Positions 23,104 through 36,600 of a stretch of 64,000 bases of DNA are shown piece after piece. The position numbers and the translations under genes are program-made. Below the pieces are notes generated by a model, which made no database searches, had not been told where the DNA came from, and was given only the letters and a program-made list of their open reading frames with translations. The stretch lies in assembly GCA_029948255.1 (NCBI GenBank), contig JALIZF010001645.1, positions 464,161 to 528,160 of the forward strand, read 5' to 3'. Each line of letters starts with the position of its first letter. Position 1 is the first letter of the stretch. Source of the DNA: Telmatactis stephensoni. Its lineage: Eukaryota; Cnidaria; Anthozoa; Actiniaria; Isophelliidae.

Positions 23104-23580
23104 TACAGTAAAAACCCGCATATAAGAACCACTGTTTTTTGAGGTTAGGCTAAAGTGGTTCTTATGTAATTGGTATTTAGTGAGAATTTAGGCTAAGGTG
23201 GTTCTTAACTGGTTCTTATATACAAGGCAAAAACAATATGTATATTTATATGTCTGTATTGTATATGTATAAAAAAATCATTTGCTTATTATTATTGAGT
23301 ACAAATAATAACATATTGTATTGTATATACATCACCTAAAACATTTGTAAAGCATTTATCTTGTAAAAAATTGGTCATTCAGCCTGAACTTATATTTTTT
23401 TCACCATTTACAAAACAAACAAAAAAAAGAACATAAATCCAAATCCGACAATGTTGAAACCTTTTATATAAGAACCACTCTAATTTGCTAAAGTGGTTCT
23501 TATTTAACAGATGCTTAAAAAGCAAATTTTAGCCTAGTGGTTCTTAATCCACTGGTTCTTATATGCGGATTTTTACTGTA
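23104..23580. mobile_element. TA-ended MITE with TACAGTAAAAACCCGCATAT termini
   Basis: The left end TACAGTAAAAACCCGCATAT and the right end ATATGCGGATTTTTACTGTA are complementary over about 28 bases, including AAGAACCA. The core GTGGTTCTTA appears several more times inside in both orientations, giving nested pairing. Ending in TA fits Tc1/mariner-type targeting. No transposase frame. Confidence 0.85.
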
Positions 23581-24497
23581 TCTAATATACCCCATCATTG
23601 ATGTTATGGATGTAGAGTTGAGTCTGACACAAATTGCTACCAGGGGAGGTGGGCCTGGTCAAAATTGCCCTTTAGGTTTCCTGAATTCATGTGAAACTGG
23701 CCAAAGATGTTATTTGAAATTATAATGCATCATAACTGTGTAGCCAGACTCAACCATGATGGAATTTGATGCATTTTCCAATTTTCACAAACTGGGTTAA
23801 TTTTGTATGTGATGGGAAAAGCTGTTGTGTCTTTTCTTTGAGCCTGCAGTAATTGGTCTCTGCTGTAGTGGTGTTCCTGCCATTAGGCAAAGCAAATCAA
23901 ATAAAAAATATATATATCTGCAGTAGGCTTGCAAACAACCAGTCAACGTGTAAACAAGTTTGCCATCAACAGGTTCCAAAACAGTTTTTGTTTATTTTAT
24001 CCACATTTCTGGACTGGATTAAACAGGTGTTCACAAAGAAATGGAAAAGATGTATGCCAAGCAGGGTATGCAAATACCGTTTAGAAAAATGTCATTTGCA
24101 CAAATCTGTGGATGGTTAACAAAATATGAACAGCATAACATTGTCAATTTCAATGTCATTTTATTTTTCCAATTTACATCTTTCAAACATCATAAAGTAC
24201 ATACAGGTTTTACTAAAAACAAATTTTGTACTGATCCAAACTGTTATTTAAAACCACTTCACTTTAGCTTGCAATGGATAACTGGAAAATAAAGAGAGAT
24301 ATTCATGCCATTGTCTGTTGTAATCATCACAAATAATAGATTATGTTACTGCTTGATAGTCCTTCCAGACCTCTAAAATTAATTTAATCAGAGGGTATTA
24401 ATAAAAGAACAATTGAGACAACCGAAGTTACAAATATGAAAAGTCACTGGAATAACACAGATATTGTAAGTACTGTAGGTCAGCACAAAGATTATTT
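23581..24497. other. Intergenic, no gene seen
   Basis: Short open frames only, without domain signatures or convincing splice context. Confidence 0.55.
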
Positions 24498-24654
24498 GAA
24501 GGGTTCCCTATGAAAATGGCCCAAGTGACTTTTTTGATGATTTTTTCATTGGTATAAAATGATATCAATGAACTTTCCTGGCAGTGTGCTAAAAAATCAA
24601 TGTCTGGAAATCCATCAAAAAAGTCACTTAGGTCATTTTCACAGAGAATCCTTC
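24498..24654. mobile_element. Short MITE with GTGACTTTTTTGATG arms
   Basis: The left arm (GAAGGGTTCCC, ATGAAAATGGCCCAAGTGAC) and right arm (GTCACTTAGGTCATTTTCAC, GAATCCTTC) are complementary over about 40 bases. A single-arm relative occurs at about 63036-63078. Confidence 0.75.
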
Positions 24655-24894
24655 ATTTATTTGTGATGGCGGGGAATATGGCATAAAATGGCATACAACA
24701 ATTGAACATACTACATGATAAAAAAGTCCAGATTACAATGCCTTTTGCAGAAAGGAAACTCAAAATGATTTACTCCCTTTTGGTCTTGTGTAGCATAGGC
24801 TTATGATAGGCCTCTCATCTGACAACCTTCTTTGAAATAGGTGTATACAGTACAGTGCTATATGTCTTGAAACATGGCCACTTCCACAAAGTTT

Positions 24895-25128
24895 TTGACA
24901 TCTTTTTAATAACTTTGAATACTGCTAACAATTACATATTGGCGCTTCACTTGGATCAATTCGATAGGCAGAGTTTGTATAACTCTATCTATTGAAACAT
25001 CAAAAATGAAGTGCCAACTATTGTTTTGACATAATGATGTACACAAACTCCACCTATTGAAACATCAAAGTGAAGCACCAAAATCTAATTGGTTAGAAGT
25101 ATTCAATGTTGTCAAAAAGATGTCAAAA
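24895..25128. mobile_element. Inverted-repeat element with arms of about 60 bases
   Basis: Arms pair through TTGACATCTTTTT, TTGAATACT and GGCGCTTCACTT against their complements. The centre holds a second pair of ACCTATTGAAACATCAAA-like repeats in direct order. Confidence 0.7.
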
Positions 25129-25804
25129 AGAAATCAACAATTTTGTAAAAGTGACAACGTACATGTATGTAATTCATTGTTTGCAAGCAGAACACAACTC
25201 AATAGCTATATAATACTTTGAACATAGCTATTTGCACAAACATTGACCCTTTCAAAATCACTGAACTTAGAAGCTGAGACAAAAATGCCTCCTGGGTACA
25301 CCAGTAATGGATATTCATATGTTTTATCTGTTAATTCACTACATAAATGTGTTGGAAATATCAAGAATTTATCTTGGTCATTGTTTGAAATGTCCACTTC
25401 AATGCACTTCTTTAAATCATCTAATAAACAAACTTTCCAGTGTTCCTTTCAGTCTCAGCTTCTATGCTTTGAAAGGATCAATGCTTGTGCAATTAGCTAT
25501 ATCCAAGCCTGAATAGTATTTACTTGGAATGAATGATCATTCAAAATGAAATGTTTCTTTTTAAACCACATTTCTGATTAGTAATGTAACACATGCGCAT
25601 GCAACTTAGTTCTTCTGTTTTACCCTGCTAAGTGGGGTTAAATGAGTCATGGGTGTGAACTAAAACGTAGCTCATAACCTGTGGCAGTTTTATTAATGGT
25701 ACACAGTATATTATTAAAGGACTGCAGATAAACCAGTTTTGGTATGACTGTGAAATGGGCTGTGCTGTGACCATGTCAATGCCATTGACCGAATTGAAAT
25801 ATAG

Positions 25805-25930
25805 TGGCGAATTTGAATAACTGTTGTTCTGGACTGACTAGCCTCGTGTTCACGTGGAAACACAAAAGCATTTTCACATGAATGAGAGGCTAGTCAGTAT
25901 AAAACAACAGCTATTCAAATTTGACGCCAT
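25805..25930. mobile_element. Short hairpin element
   Basis: TGGCGAATTTGAATAACTGT at the left pairs with ACAGCTATTCAAATTTGACGCCA at the right, and GACTGACTAGCCTC pairs with GAGGCTAGTCAGT inside. It lies 150 bases downstream of the COX5A stop. Confidence 0.7.
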
Positions 25931-26078
25931 CTTTTGATTCAGTGTATGATGTCTATAAAACTTTTGAAATTTCTTACATGAATGAGCTATGGCATATATA
26001 ACAGTGCCATTATCCATCATATGAAAACAGAAAACTAAAAACTCTATGAAAATGCACTTACCAAAACACTAGTCAAGT

Positions 26079-27205
26079 TTACTTAGCAATTCCCAACTCC
26101 TCAGGAGTACTGATGCCCAATTCTTCAATCACAGGCTTACATTCTTTTAAAATGTAACTATAAATTTCTTTGTTCCCAACAGCCTTGTCTTTGACTGATT
26201 CAAGAACTCTGACCGTCATGCCAAAGTCATTAAGACGACGGCATGCATGTAACATAGCATTGATAATTTTAGGCTCTGGTACAAGGTCATGACCATATAG
26301 CTCATTAAGGCCTCGTCTTAGTTCCCATGAATCAATATCTGGTCTGGAGAGAGAATAGACAATACCAAGGTTATATAAAGTTGGAGAAAACTGTACATAC
26401 ATGTACATTTTGTAACTATAAATCATAGAGCAAAGGTTTCACTAATAGGTGGTTACAGGCAAGTTACCAAGGCCTACTTTTTGGTATATTACCTCTTTAA
26501 TACCGCTGGCTATTTTAAGATGAATTTGATATTTATTTTTTTAAAACAGCCAGCTCTTTGCTGAAACCACTGATAAAGCCTTATAGAAATGTATGCATCA
26601 AATCTTACTAACTTAAAAAAACAACAAAAACAGCCTTACATATGTCTGGTTTATCTCAAGACATTGTGGCAGTAGTAAAATGTGAGTTCAAAACAACATT
26701 TGTAGATGTAACCATAAGTTTAGTTTTCTAGACGCACCTGCTAAAGTAAGCTTCCCATCTTGCATCAAATGCTTCTTCTGTCTCCTTAGGCTTATTACTT
26801 GATGGACGAGCAGTTACACCTACATTTTGTTAATCCAATTAGGAATTATAGTAACTCAAAATGTAAATTTGATTACGGTAGTCATTTTGTCGAGACATAC
26901 TCTGTGACCCTGTACATTTCATTTGACAAATGGCACAATAATCTCACAAACTGTACCCTACGAGCTGTACGTCTCCATGAAACAACATATATTTTGTTAG
27001 TGCTTGGCTACAGCGAACTAAATTATTTTTCTACTTAAAATTTATTTTTCGTATTGCAAAATCGTGATCTTTTGCACGCATGTGACCAGCCATTTAACCG
27101 GTTCCTTTAGTCATCACAAAAAGTCTCTTTTACAAACTTACCTAGAGCTGGTATGGCTCTAATAACAGCTGGAGAATATAACCTTTTAGTAACAATTCTC
27201 AACAT
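26079..27205 (-). CDS. COX5A: Cytochrome c oxidase subunit 5A, mitochondrial
   Basis: Three exons on the minus strand: 27142-27205, 26738-26819 and 26079-26343; 136 aa. COX5A is a nuclear-encoded structural subunit of respiratory complex IV on the matrix side of the inner membrane. The start [12 protein letters not shown] is basic and Arg-rich, as expected for a mitochondrial presequence. The mature part carries family landmarks [40 protein letters not shown] and the C-terminal [12 protein letters not shown], close to the vertebrate protein throughout. Junctions are GT-AG in phases 1 and 2 and the reading frame is intact. It is divergent from the gene starting at 27692, with 486 bases between start codons. 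Confidence 0.95.
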
Positions 27206-27265
27206 TGTGTGTTACTAAGCTAAACAACTACAAAAGCAGTATTTTCTCAACGGTTCAGACTCCAA

Positions 27266-27285
27266 GAAAACAAGATGGCGACCAG
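27266..27285 (+). promoter_or_regulatory. AAGATGGCGACC motif in the COX5A upstream region
   Basis: AAGATGGCGACC resembles the YY1-type promoter element (AAGATGGCGGC) common near start sites of animal housekeeping and mitochondrial genes. It lies about 67 bases upstream of the COX5A ATG, in opposite orientation, inside the divergent spacer. Function is inferred. Confidence 0.4.
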
Positions 27286-27691
27286 TGAAGGAAGAACCCA
27301 CAATGCCATGCGAAGGTGACCGCTGGTCATCATATTTGCTGAAATAACACAGGAATACCACAAGTCTCTATGAAAAATCACAGAAATTTAGAAAATTGAA
27401 TCTTTTTTCGTTTATAGTTTGATATCAGCAGTTTGGTTTATATAAAACGCTCCACAATGATGTAAAGATATTGTGATGATTTGTTAATTTTTTCAAAAAC
27501 TTGGCTTTTCACGACAGCTTCTCGACAATATCGGTTGAGGGCCGACAGAGGTCAACGATAAACTATTGATTGGCAATCGATCGATATTGCCCATTTGGCG
27601 AATTTGGCGGGTTTTTGAGCAACATGTTCGCTTGAAGAAAATCCTCAAGATTATCATCTTTCCATCTAAAATGCCATCTTAAAAGCCCCAA

Positions 27692-30600
27692 ATGAGTTTC
27701 GAAGAGCCTTATGATGAATATCAAGACGACAAAGTAAGTGAACATTTGAAATAAATGTTGTTTTTTTAAATTCGCTCTAAAAAAAGGTCAAAATTCATGA
27801 GCTTGCTGTTGGTTCGGTTGATTTCATCCGAAAAATTTGAAAACATTTAGATTAATTAAACAACAGCTTACATTTTAAACTTTTTATTAATGATCATTTC
27901 TTCTGCGTCATCTCTTATTATAGTTTGTTATCGTCTTTGTAACTTCAGAAGTGCAGCTGAAGCCTCGGATTAAAGACGTTGCATATTTTCCAAGCCGCTC
28001 TGTGATCATGACAACGTGTAATCGGATTACAATTTTCAATAAGTTATTGTAGCAAAAAAGTGAATGAATGAATGAGAAACGTATGAAAATATGGAGGAGT
28101 AATGGAAAGCTGAATATGTGGATGAAAGAAAATAGAAAGAAAGCAAGAAAATGAAGGAAAATTTGAGAATGAGCAAAAAGAAAAGAGGAATTTAACAAAT
28201 TGAAGATGTTTTTGAGTTGTCTGTCCTCTTATTGACACACTCTTGACGTCATAAAATGTTCAAAACTCAAGTGGAATCACAAAACTTTGCAGTGAAATCA
28301 CTCGCTGCACTCGTGATTCCACTCGAGTTTTGAATATTTTATGACGTCAAGAGTGTGTCAATAAGGGCAGACAACTCAAAAACATCTTCAATTTGTATTT
28401 TACAACAATTATTCGAAATAAAATTTAAAAAATCCTCATCAAACGGGGCAACAGAATGAGTGAGCAAGCAATAGAGTTGTTTTCGTATGAGTGGGAACAC
28501 TGTACGGTTACGATATGATACGGTTACGGCATGAATTTCGAATGTTTTTATAGACATTACGGCACGGACACGGTCATGGTACGGCACGGTGAGTTTCCTA
28601 CTCATACGAAAACGACTATGCTGAAAGGCGTCATCAGTGTGTCTGTCTTCTCATTGACACACTCTGATTAACCAATCAGATTGTGAGATTAGTATCAAGG
28701 GTAGTAAAATAATGAATGGAGAAATGAATGAATGAATGAACAAAAATGAATGAGCTGTACATGGCTTCAATAATTGAAAAATATTCATTGAAAAATAGTC
28801 TAGCTACTAAGCTAAGGGTTGGGTGTAGATATCTGGGCCCAGTTGCTCAAAGGTGGGTTGGCACTAACTCAGGGTTAATAAAATCAAAGATTTTCTTTCA
28901 ACTTAACCATGGGTTAATGCTAACCCACCTATGAGCAACTGGATACTATTGATCAGACATCTGCCAAAGGTTTTCCTTTCCAAATGAAGTAGGAGTTGAT
29001 TGAACTGCACCAGGTGGAGACTGACATAGTGAGCACAGGAGGCGTAAATTTGTATGGGCTCTGGGATGCTCCCTTTGGAAATTTTGAAAATCTAAATACT
29101 CCAATATGCAATCAGGTGTTTTTACAACACTTGACACTAATCTCGCGATCTGATTGGTTGATTAGAGTGTGTCAATAAGAGGACAGACACACTGTTGACG
29201 CGTTTCAGCGCGCGCGCTCGTTCTGTTGCCCCGTTTGAAAAGGATTTTTTAACTTTTATCTCAAATAATTGTTATAAAAAACGAATTGAAGATGGTTTTT
29301 CATTGTCTGTTCTCTTATTGACACACTCTTGACGCCATAAAATGTTCAAAACTTTGCAGTGAAACCACTCGCTGCGCTCGTGATTCCACTTGAGTTTTGA
29401 ACATTTTATGACGTCAAGAGTGTGTCAATAAGAGGACAGACAACTCAAAACCATCTTCAATTTGTTAACTTCTGGGTGAATAAATTTGAAAAATCCCAGG
29501 GCTCAATATTGTTCAATAATTTTGATAAAATGCAGTTGTTCTGTGACATCACATTACCTGACTTCAATCAAACATGTATGTAACATTTATTTTAAACACC
29601 AAAAATTCTTGACATCAAAGATTCTTTCAGCTGTAGCTAGGTGACAAAGCCGTTCACAGGCAGCAAAAATTGCTGGTCACTGGCAAGAAAGGAAAAACCT
29701 TGGGGACTGTGATCAAAAGGATGTCTGTTTTTGTCAAGTTATATTTTACAGTGATTACCAGTGTTGGCTGAATAGCCATGCATGCATCACTTAGAGGTGT
29801 GCCTTGCAATTGATGCAAGTGAGCATACATCATGCTATGATTTTAAATTTGCCTAAATTCAGTCATTCAAATGAACTGCATTTGACAGTATTGTTTTATT
29901 TTCTTCCCAAGGATGACTGTCAATGGCTCCCATTCACAAAATACCAAGAACCAACAAATACCAAGGCAAGAAGATGGACAGAGAATGATATTAAACATTT
30001 GGTTACTCAAATATTTACAGATAAAATGTACCAAAAATATGAAAAATCTGATCCTGTATGGGTAAAGTCATCAAAACTTTGTACAGAGGAAATCCAAAAG
30101 AGCAGTGAAGATATTTGTGAAGATTGTTCTAATACATGTACATCTACATGTAGTTGTAAAACAAAATGCAAGGAATTTGGATGTGAACTTTTCAAAATGA
30201 GATCATCAAAGGAATACTGGGAAAAATTATTAAATAGCTCACTTAAAAAGAAATCCCCAAAGAAGATTATATTTTTATGGAAACAAAGTTATTTAAAAGT
30301 GCTTCTGGCAAATAATCTTACAGATGAAAAATATGACGTCTTTTCAAATAACTATGATGATAGAACGTTCCAATATTTGAATGGAATAAGAATAGAACAT
30401 CAGTCTTCTATGTCATCTGATGAATCAGACAGCGAAGAGTCCAATGACAAGTCCAGAAAATGTGACCCAATTTATAGTCGATTTGGAGAGATCAGCAATA
30501 CATTTCACACTTCAGAGGATGGGATTGTTTTTGATTGTCAAAGAGAGGTAACTAAAGATGTTAGAAAATCAGTGTTATTTGTTGTTGTACTTGCCATTAT

Positions 30601-33600
30601 CTTCTTAATGAAAAAATATCCTTGGACAAACAGAAAGTGGGTGGCTGCTTACACCCACTAGTTGACATGGTGACATATAAGTAAAGTATAAAGAAGGCCC
30701 AATATATCATATATCGGATAAAGATCTGAGCCAAAGGCAAGGATCTTTAGATAATTATAACATGCCATTTATTACTTAATATAAAATGTGTAGCTGTCAA
30801 AAGTATGACCAAAATTTCTCAGGCTAGATTATCTTTTGGCTTTTAAAATCCAAGTTAAAGTCTACGAAAATGAAGAAAATTCTTTATCCACTATAAGATC
30901 TACATTACGGTAGTGATTCTGTTGTGTTTTCTAATGAAGTATTAATTATTAATATAGACATAAGCATAATTCGTTTTCTTATGCCTATTCTTACGTCATT
31001 ATATTGTGCAATGTGAACCAGTAAAAATTAAAATGCTTATTTATGCTTAGTATGTCTAGATGCTTATGTTGTTATGTGAACTGGGCTTACCATTTATAAA
31101 TTTGCTACATTTTGTATAAATTTGTGCAGAATGTTAGCACTGTCTATTGTGAAATTCTTACCTTCTTCATTTATCATTGATTATTGATGATACATTTATT
31201 TTTATCTTTGTGTAAGAAAGCTGGATAAGTACAAAGAAAAAATGTCTGAGATGAGGAAGGTGTTTAAGTTTGAATTAGAACTGATTAAACATCAACATGA
31301 TCAACTAAGGGTGAGTATAGCTTGCACTGTTAAGCATTGGAAGGGATGGGATATTAGAGGTGGGGAACATAAACAGGAAAAAATGTTAATTTCCAACTTG
31401 TCAAATATGGGGATTTCCTGGGTCTAACTTGGGAATCTGTTCTATCAAGTCAAAATCAAAGTATCTCATGATTTTGAATAGTACTGTTTGAAGATATGTA
31501 ATGTTCTGTGAGAACTTCAGAATGTGTATAATTAATGATCAAACATTGACTCTGTCCCGTAACAACACTTGACATTTAGTATAACAACAGCACATTCAAA
31601 CTGTCAAAATAAACATGCGAAATGTTTTCATTAAACACTCACATGCACTCCGCTGTAAAACCTAAGCATGACGTCTGTGTTGACAAAAATGGTAATACGA
31701 ACAACAAAATCACTCAACTTGGCTCACAACATTCATGCTGCGAGATGAGTTGAAAAGCAATGCAGTGCATTTTTCCACGTGAATACAAATTGTATTGCAA
31801 CAAAATTATTTGTTGCAAGTTAAGAGAATCCTGTATTCTCATTGGTTGAGAAAATCATTTGCTGCAACACAAGTTTAGTTGAAGTGGTAATATGTGCAAC
31901 ATTTTAAAACTGATTTTGTTGCAAGAAGGACCTTCTACTTTCTGCAACAAAATTTCTCAACTTGCAACAAATAATTTTGTCGTGAGACAATTTGAATTGG
32001 AGTGGAAAAATGTGCAGCAATGCTGTTCAATTTGTCTCCCAGGAATGTTGCAAGACAAGTTAAGTGTTTTTATAATTGTTACTCGTATTTCCCTATTTAA
32101 GTAGTACACATTTTTGTCTTCAAAAACATGTTGAGAGTTTTTACTTGAAGTCAAAAAATTGTAAATTTTATGGAATATATTGACAAATCTGACCCACTTT
32201 GTTGCCATGTTGCATGAAAAAATCATCATTGCAAATTAACATCAGCTTAAGACACAACTGTGCACTCATAAATTACTCAAGTATTTAGTATTCTAAGCTG
32301 GTGCCATAATTCAACTACAAAATGGCCTGCCTAAAATGCACTCAGCTGTAAGCATATTCTCTTGACATCTGTCATCCTTGAAAAATCCTTTAATAGCACA
32401 GATGCAGACTTTCTTGTCTACTTAGATTTAGAATAATTGATGCCTTGTTTTTTTGAAAATCAGTCTTAAAAAATAAAATCTCTTTAGATTTTTATAAGGT
32501 TTTTAAAGTGTATATGATCAGCGTATTATTTTATTTTGTATAATTAAGCACATATATATCAATTTCAAATGGTTTTGGATTTTCCATTTTGATTTTAAAT
32601 ATTTAATGTGCTAATGAATTGATGAATTAATGAATTGCTTTTTATCTATGAGTTCTGACAAACATGTTTTGCTGGTACCAGTTTATTTAAATGGCGTGAA
32701 AATATTAATAACAAATTATCCATCACACTTCATGCTTAAGTAATTAAATTTAAAATTATCAAAAAAATGTTTTGTTTTACTAAAATTGGTCAACAGAGTA
32801 AGTGAAAATGTTATCTCAACAATCTCAAATCTTTTATTATTTTATAAAGTCTTTTATTTTTAAAATGGCCTTTTTTGTGCTTGAAAACTTAAAAGCCACT
32901 TCCCCTTGGGAATTAATTCACCAATTTGACAGGTGTGTAGTTGTTCTACATTCACACATAGCATTTTTGTCTGATATTTGAGATACACAATGTAGGCAAA
33001 CTGATTTGTCTTAAAAAGAATAAAATGGGTCACAATAACATGCTTATTATCACCAAAAACATCAGCCTTTTTATGTTTATTGACAAGGAGAAACTTCCTG
33101 ACTGGTCTCCAATTGGCTGACATGTGTTTGACAAAAGACAGTGGGTGGCATATGCCAAGTTGAATCAATATTGACCATTCACTCTCATTTGTGGAAAGAA
33201 ATTTCCATAATTTCACAAGTTAAGGGAATGTTGTGTCTCCAATAACGTGGCTAGAAGTTAAGGCCAAAAAAGAAGTACAAAAAGAAGGCAAAATGATAAT
33301 TTTCAGCAATCAAAAATGGTAGAATATATGTTAGTGAATTTTGGTTTGTTGATATTATAATTGAAGACAGGAGGTTTTTTTTAACTGGCTCCATCAATCA
33401 TTATGGTAAGTCTCTTGTGAACAAAACACAGTATTGCTTGACTTGCTGACTGAAGAACAATGACAGATCAGACTTTAGAAATGACTGACAAATATATTTT
33501 ACACATTCTAATGTAAAGTATGGCAACTCAGAATACAATGTAGACCTATCTGTACTTTGATAATACCTAAGAGAAATATGTTATGCCTTAAAAAGTGAAC

Positions 33601-36600
33601 TTACTTAAGGCCAGGCTAATAAAGAACCTGCACTTAAAAAAAGGTGTAGCAATATAATTACACTGTGTTTTTAAAACCATGTTTTTCCTCCAACTTTTTG
33701 TCTTTCAAAACAACCTTCAAATAAATGTATTTATCAGTTTTTATCATCAATATCTGTAAAATTCTACCCTGATTTAAAAACAGTTGTTTCTGTTTAGAAT
33801 TAATTTTGTTATATGATATACCAAATTAAAAACACGTCCTTTAAAATGGGCACTTATTTTGTCCCTTACTTAGAATGAAAATGGCTAACTGTATTGTTTT
33901 CCAAGGTTTTTTGAACATAAATAATGATTTAATGAAATTGTGGGTCATATAGACATAATGACGGCAGTACCATGAAGATTCCTGTTGCTCAAAATCAGCG
34001 ACTGAGTTAAGCACATTATATGCTACATATTTTAAAGAGGAGGAAAATTTTCAATTCAAATTTTATTGAGACTGTATTTTTAGTGATTAAGTTTTTGACT
34101 ATTATCCTTTGAAAATATAAATTTGTTTATTGTTAATATTAAGTGATTTTGAACATGTATAGACCAGTTTAGGAAACGATTAACACAAATGGGATTTTAT
34201 GTTGCAAATAAATTCAGAAATATTTGCTTCATTTACTTAAAAATCAAATAATTTTACTATGTTTGAATGACAACGTAAATTTTGAAAGTCTACATGTAAG
34301 TCAATATTTTAGTTTGTCACACATGTATGCTGAATATAAAATTGCAAAACATGATATGGCCATATTTTTCATTAAACTTCATGGAATATTATTGATAGCT
34401 AGAAACTGTTAAATTGGTACTGTAAACCAATTAGATTATAAACACAAGACAGACTAAATTTGCCCTGCTAGCATTACCATAGAATGTCTAGGACTTTGCA
34501 TTTTTATTTGAAACCAGTATTGTATAAAATTTGCTATGTGCACTAAGAAAAATTATTATCAGGCTGGGGCAAATAACATCTCTCTATTTGAACTTTTATT
34601 CTGAACTTATAGTCATTCAGACTACTAAATAAATTAAATTGGTTTGATTAACTGTTATTGGTTTAAAATTAATTTAAGTTAGAAACCAACTGCTTGAATA
34701 CTGCTGTAATAAAGAACAAATGAGTATTGTTGATAAATATTTTGAACAAACATAAAATTGATGTTTAGCTTTAAATATTACTTTAGTTATTACATTATTT
34801 GTGGGCTTTAAAAGGAAATGTTGTATTGTGTTTACTTTTAGTGAAGTACTAGTTTTACCATTCAATACTTTATGCTCCTATAAAAAGTTCTTCAATTGAT
34901 ACTTGTACATAAATGGATACAATCTTTTCAATTGCCTAGCTTAATTACAAAGCAAGTACAAATTACAACATACTTGTCAAAAGATACAAAAAAATTAGCT
35001 TTGGAAAGTTTATAATAATACAGTTTAACCCAGAAAATATAAGTAACATAGTTCATCATTGGATTGTTTTTGATTAACAAGTGTTTTTTTTTTAATATTC
35101 GTAAGACAATGGCTTGTACTACATAGAATTTACAATCATATGAAAAACAATTATAATGTATTGTACGTGCACATTGTGCACTTATACACGTTTTAGTTTA
35201 TTCACTCATTCACTCTTTTACTCAATTTCTTATTATTAATTCATTGATGTTCATTCATCCATATTCATTTATTCATTTGCTTGTTCATTTGTTCCGTCCG
35301 TCCTTCCTTCCTTCCTTCATTGATTCATTCATTCCATTCTTTCATCAATCCATCAAATAATGTGCCTTGCCTTATATCACATATTCATTCATTCTATTGT
35401 TCATTCATTCATACAGGGTTTGTACGGTTCTTGAAAATGCTTGAAAATGCTTGAATTTCATTTGAGGTTTTCAAGGACCTTGAAAGTCCTTGAAAATGCA
35501 CTTTGGTCTTGAAAGTCCTTTGAAGAGTTGCTTGTGCATAGAAAACCATTTGAGTGTTGTATTTCATTCAAGCACGTGCATGGAACTATTTTCGTGTCTA
35601 TTTTGTTTGCATCGATCTGAAAAGCAACATTTTGCCAGCTAAACTTTGACTTTGCTTAATCAATAATATTGAAAGTAAGCCACACTGGCGAGGAACGACT
35701 CAGGTTTTGAGAATTTTCAATCATGTTTGTAGAATGTTTTATTTCATTTGTATGTTACTTTGTTTCTGACTAATTTTCCCTAGAACATGATTGACTTGCT
35801 GTTGTCTAGCATGTGATAACAAACTGGATAGCAAACTTCTTTAGCTTAAAAACAAATGAAATATTAAATTAAAAGTGTTTTTTTTTGGGGGGGGGGAGGG
35901 GGGGTTAGCCTATAAATTTTAATATTGTGAGACAAATAGCCTATAAATCCAATATTTTCTAATGTAACGCTACCGTGATTAAAGGGTCTTTAAAGTCTGT
36001 TGTTGGTGTATGTTGTTTTGTACAAATTTGTTACATTGCTTTTTTAATGATTTACACAGGCTAAAAGAGCAGAAGAACGTAAACTACTTTCTGAGAGGAT
36101 GAGCAGTCAAGAACAAGATGCAGTAGAATATGAACCATCTGAAAAAGATTCTCTGAACACTGACAACAATAAACAAACACCTCCCAATAAACAAGAAAGG
36201 TGATTATATATGGAAAGAGACTAGATACCAAATTTGTGCAAATATTTCGGTTTATTGCAGACAAGTGAGGCTAGTAAATGTGATCTCATTATAAAATATA
36301 TGAAATATAACATTACACAGGCTGATTTGCTAGCAACTATGTTCATATTGATCAGAGGACAGAGACATTGCTAAGACTAGAAAAAAAATTTTGAAGCAAA
36401 TTTTATATATAATGATGACTTATACATGCCTCGCAGCTAATATTGACTCTTTCTCAATTCCTAGCTTGCTTTTCTCCTCTTCATCTCTTATTATGTTTAT
36501 TTCACAATGCAAAGACCTGCGCACAAATTTTGTAGAGCTTCATTAAATATATATACATATATATTTCAATTATTACTCCGATCCTGTCAGAAACAAACTA

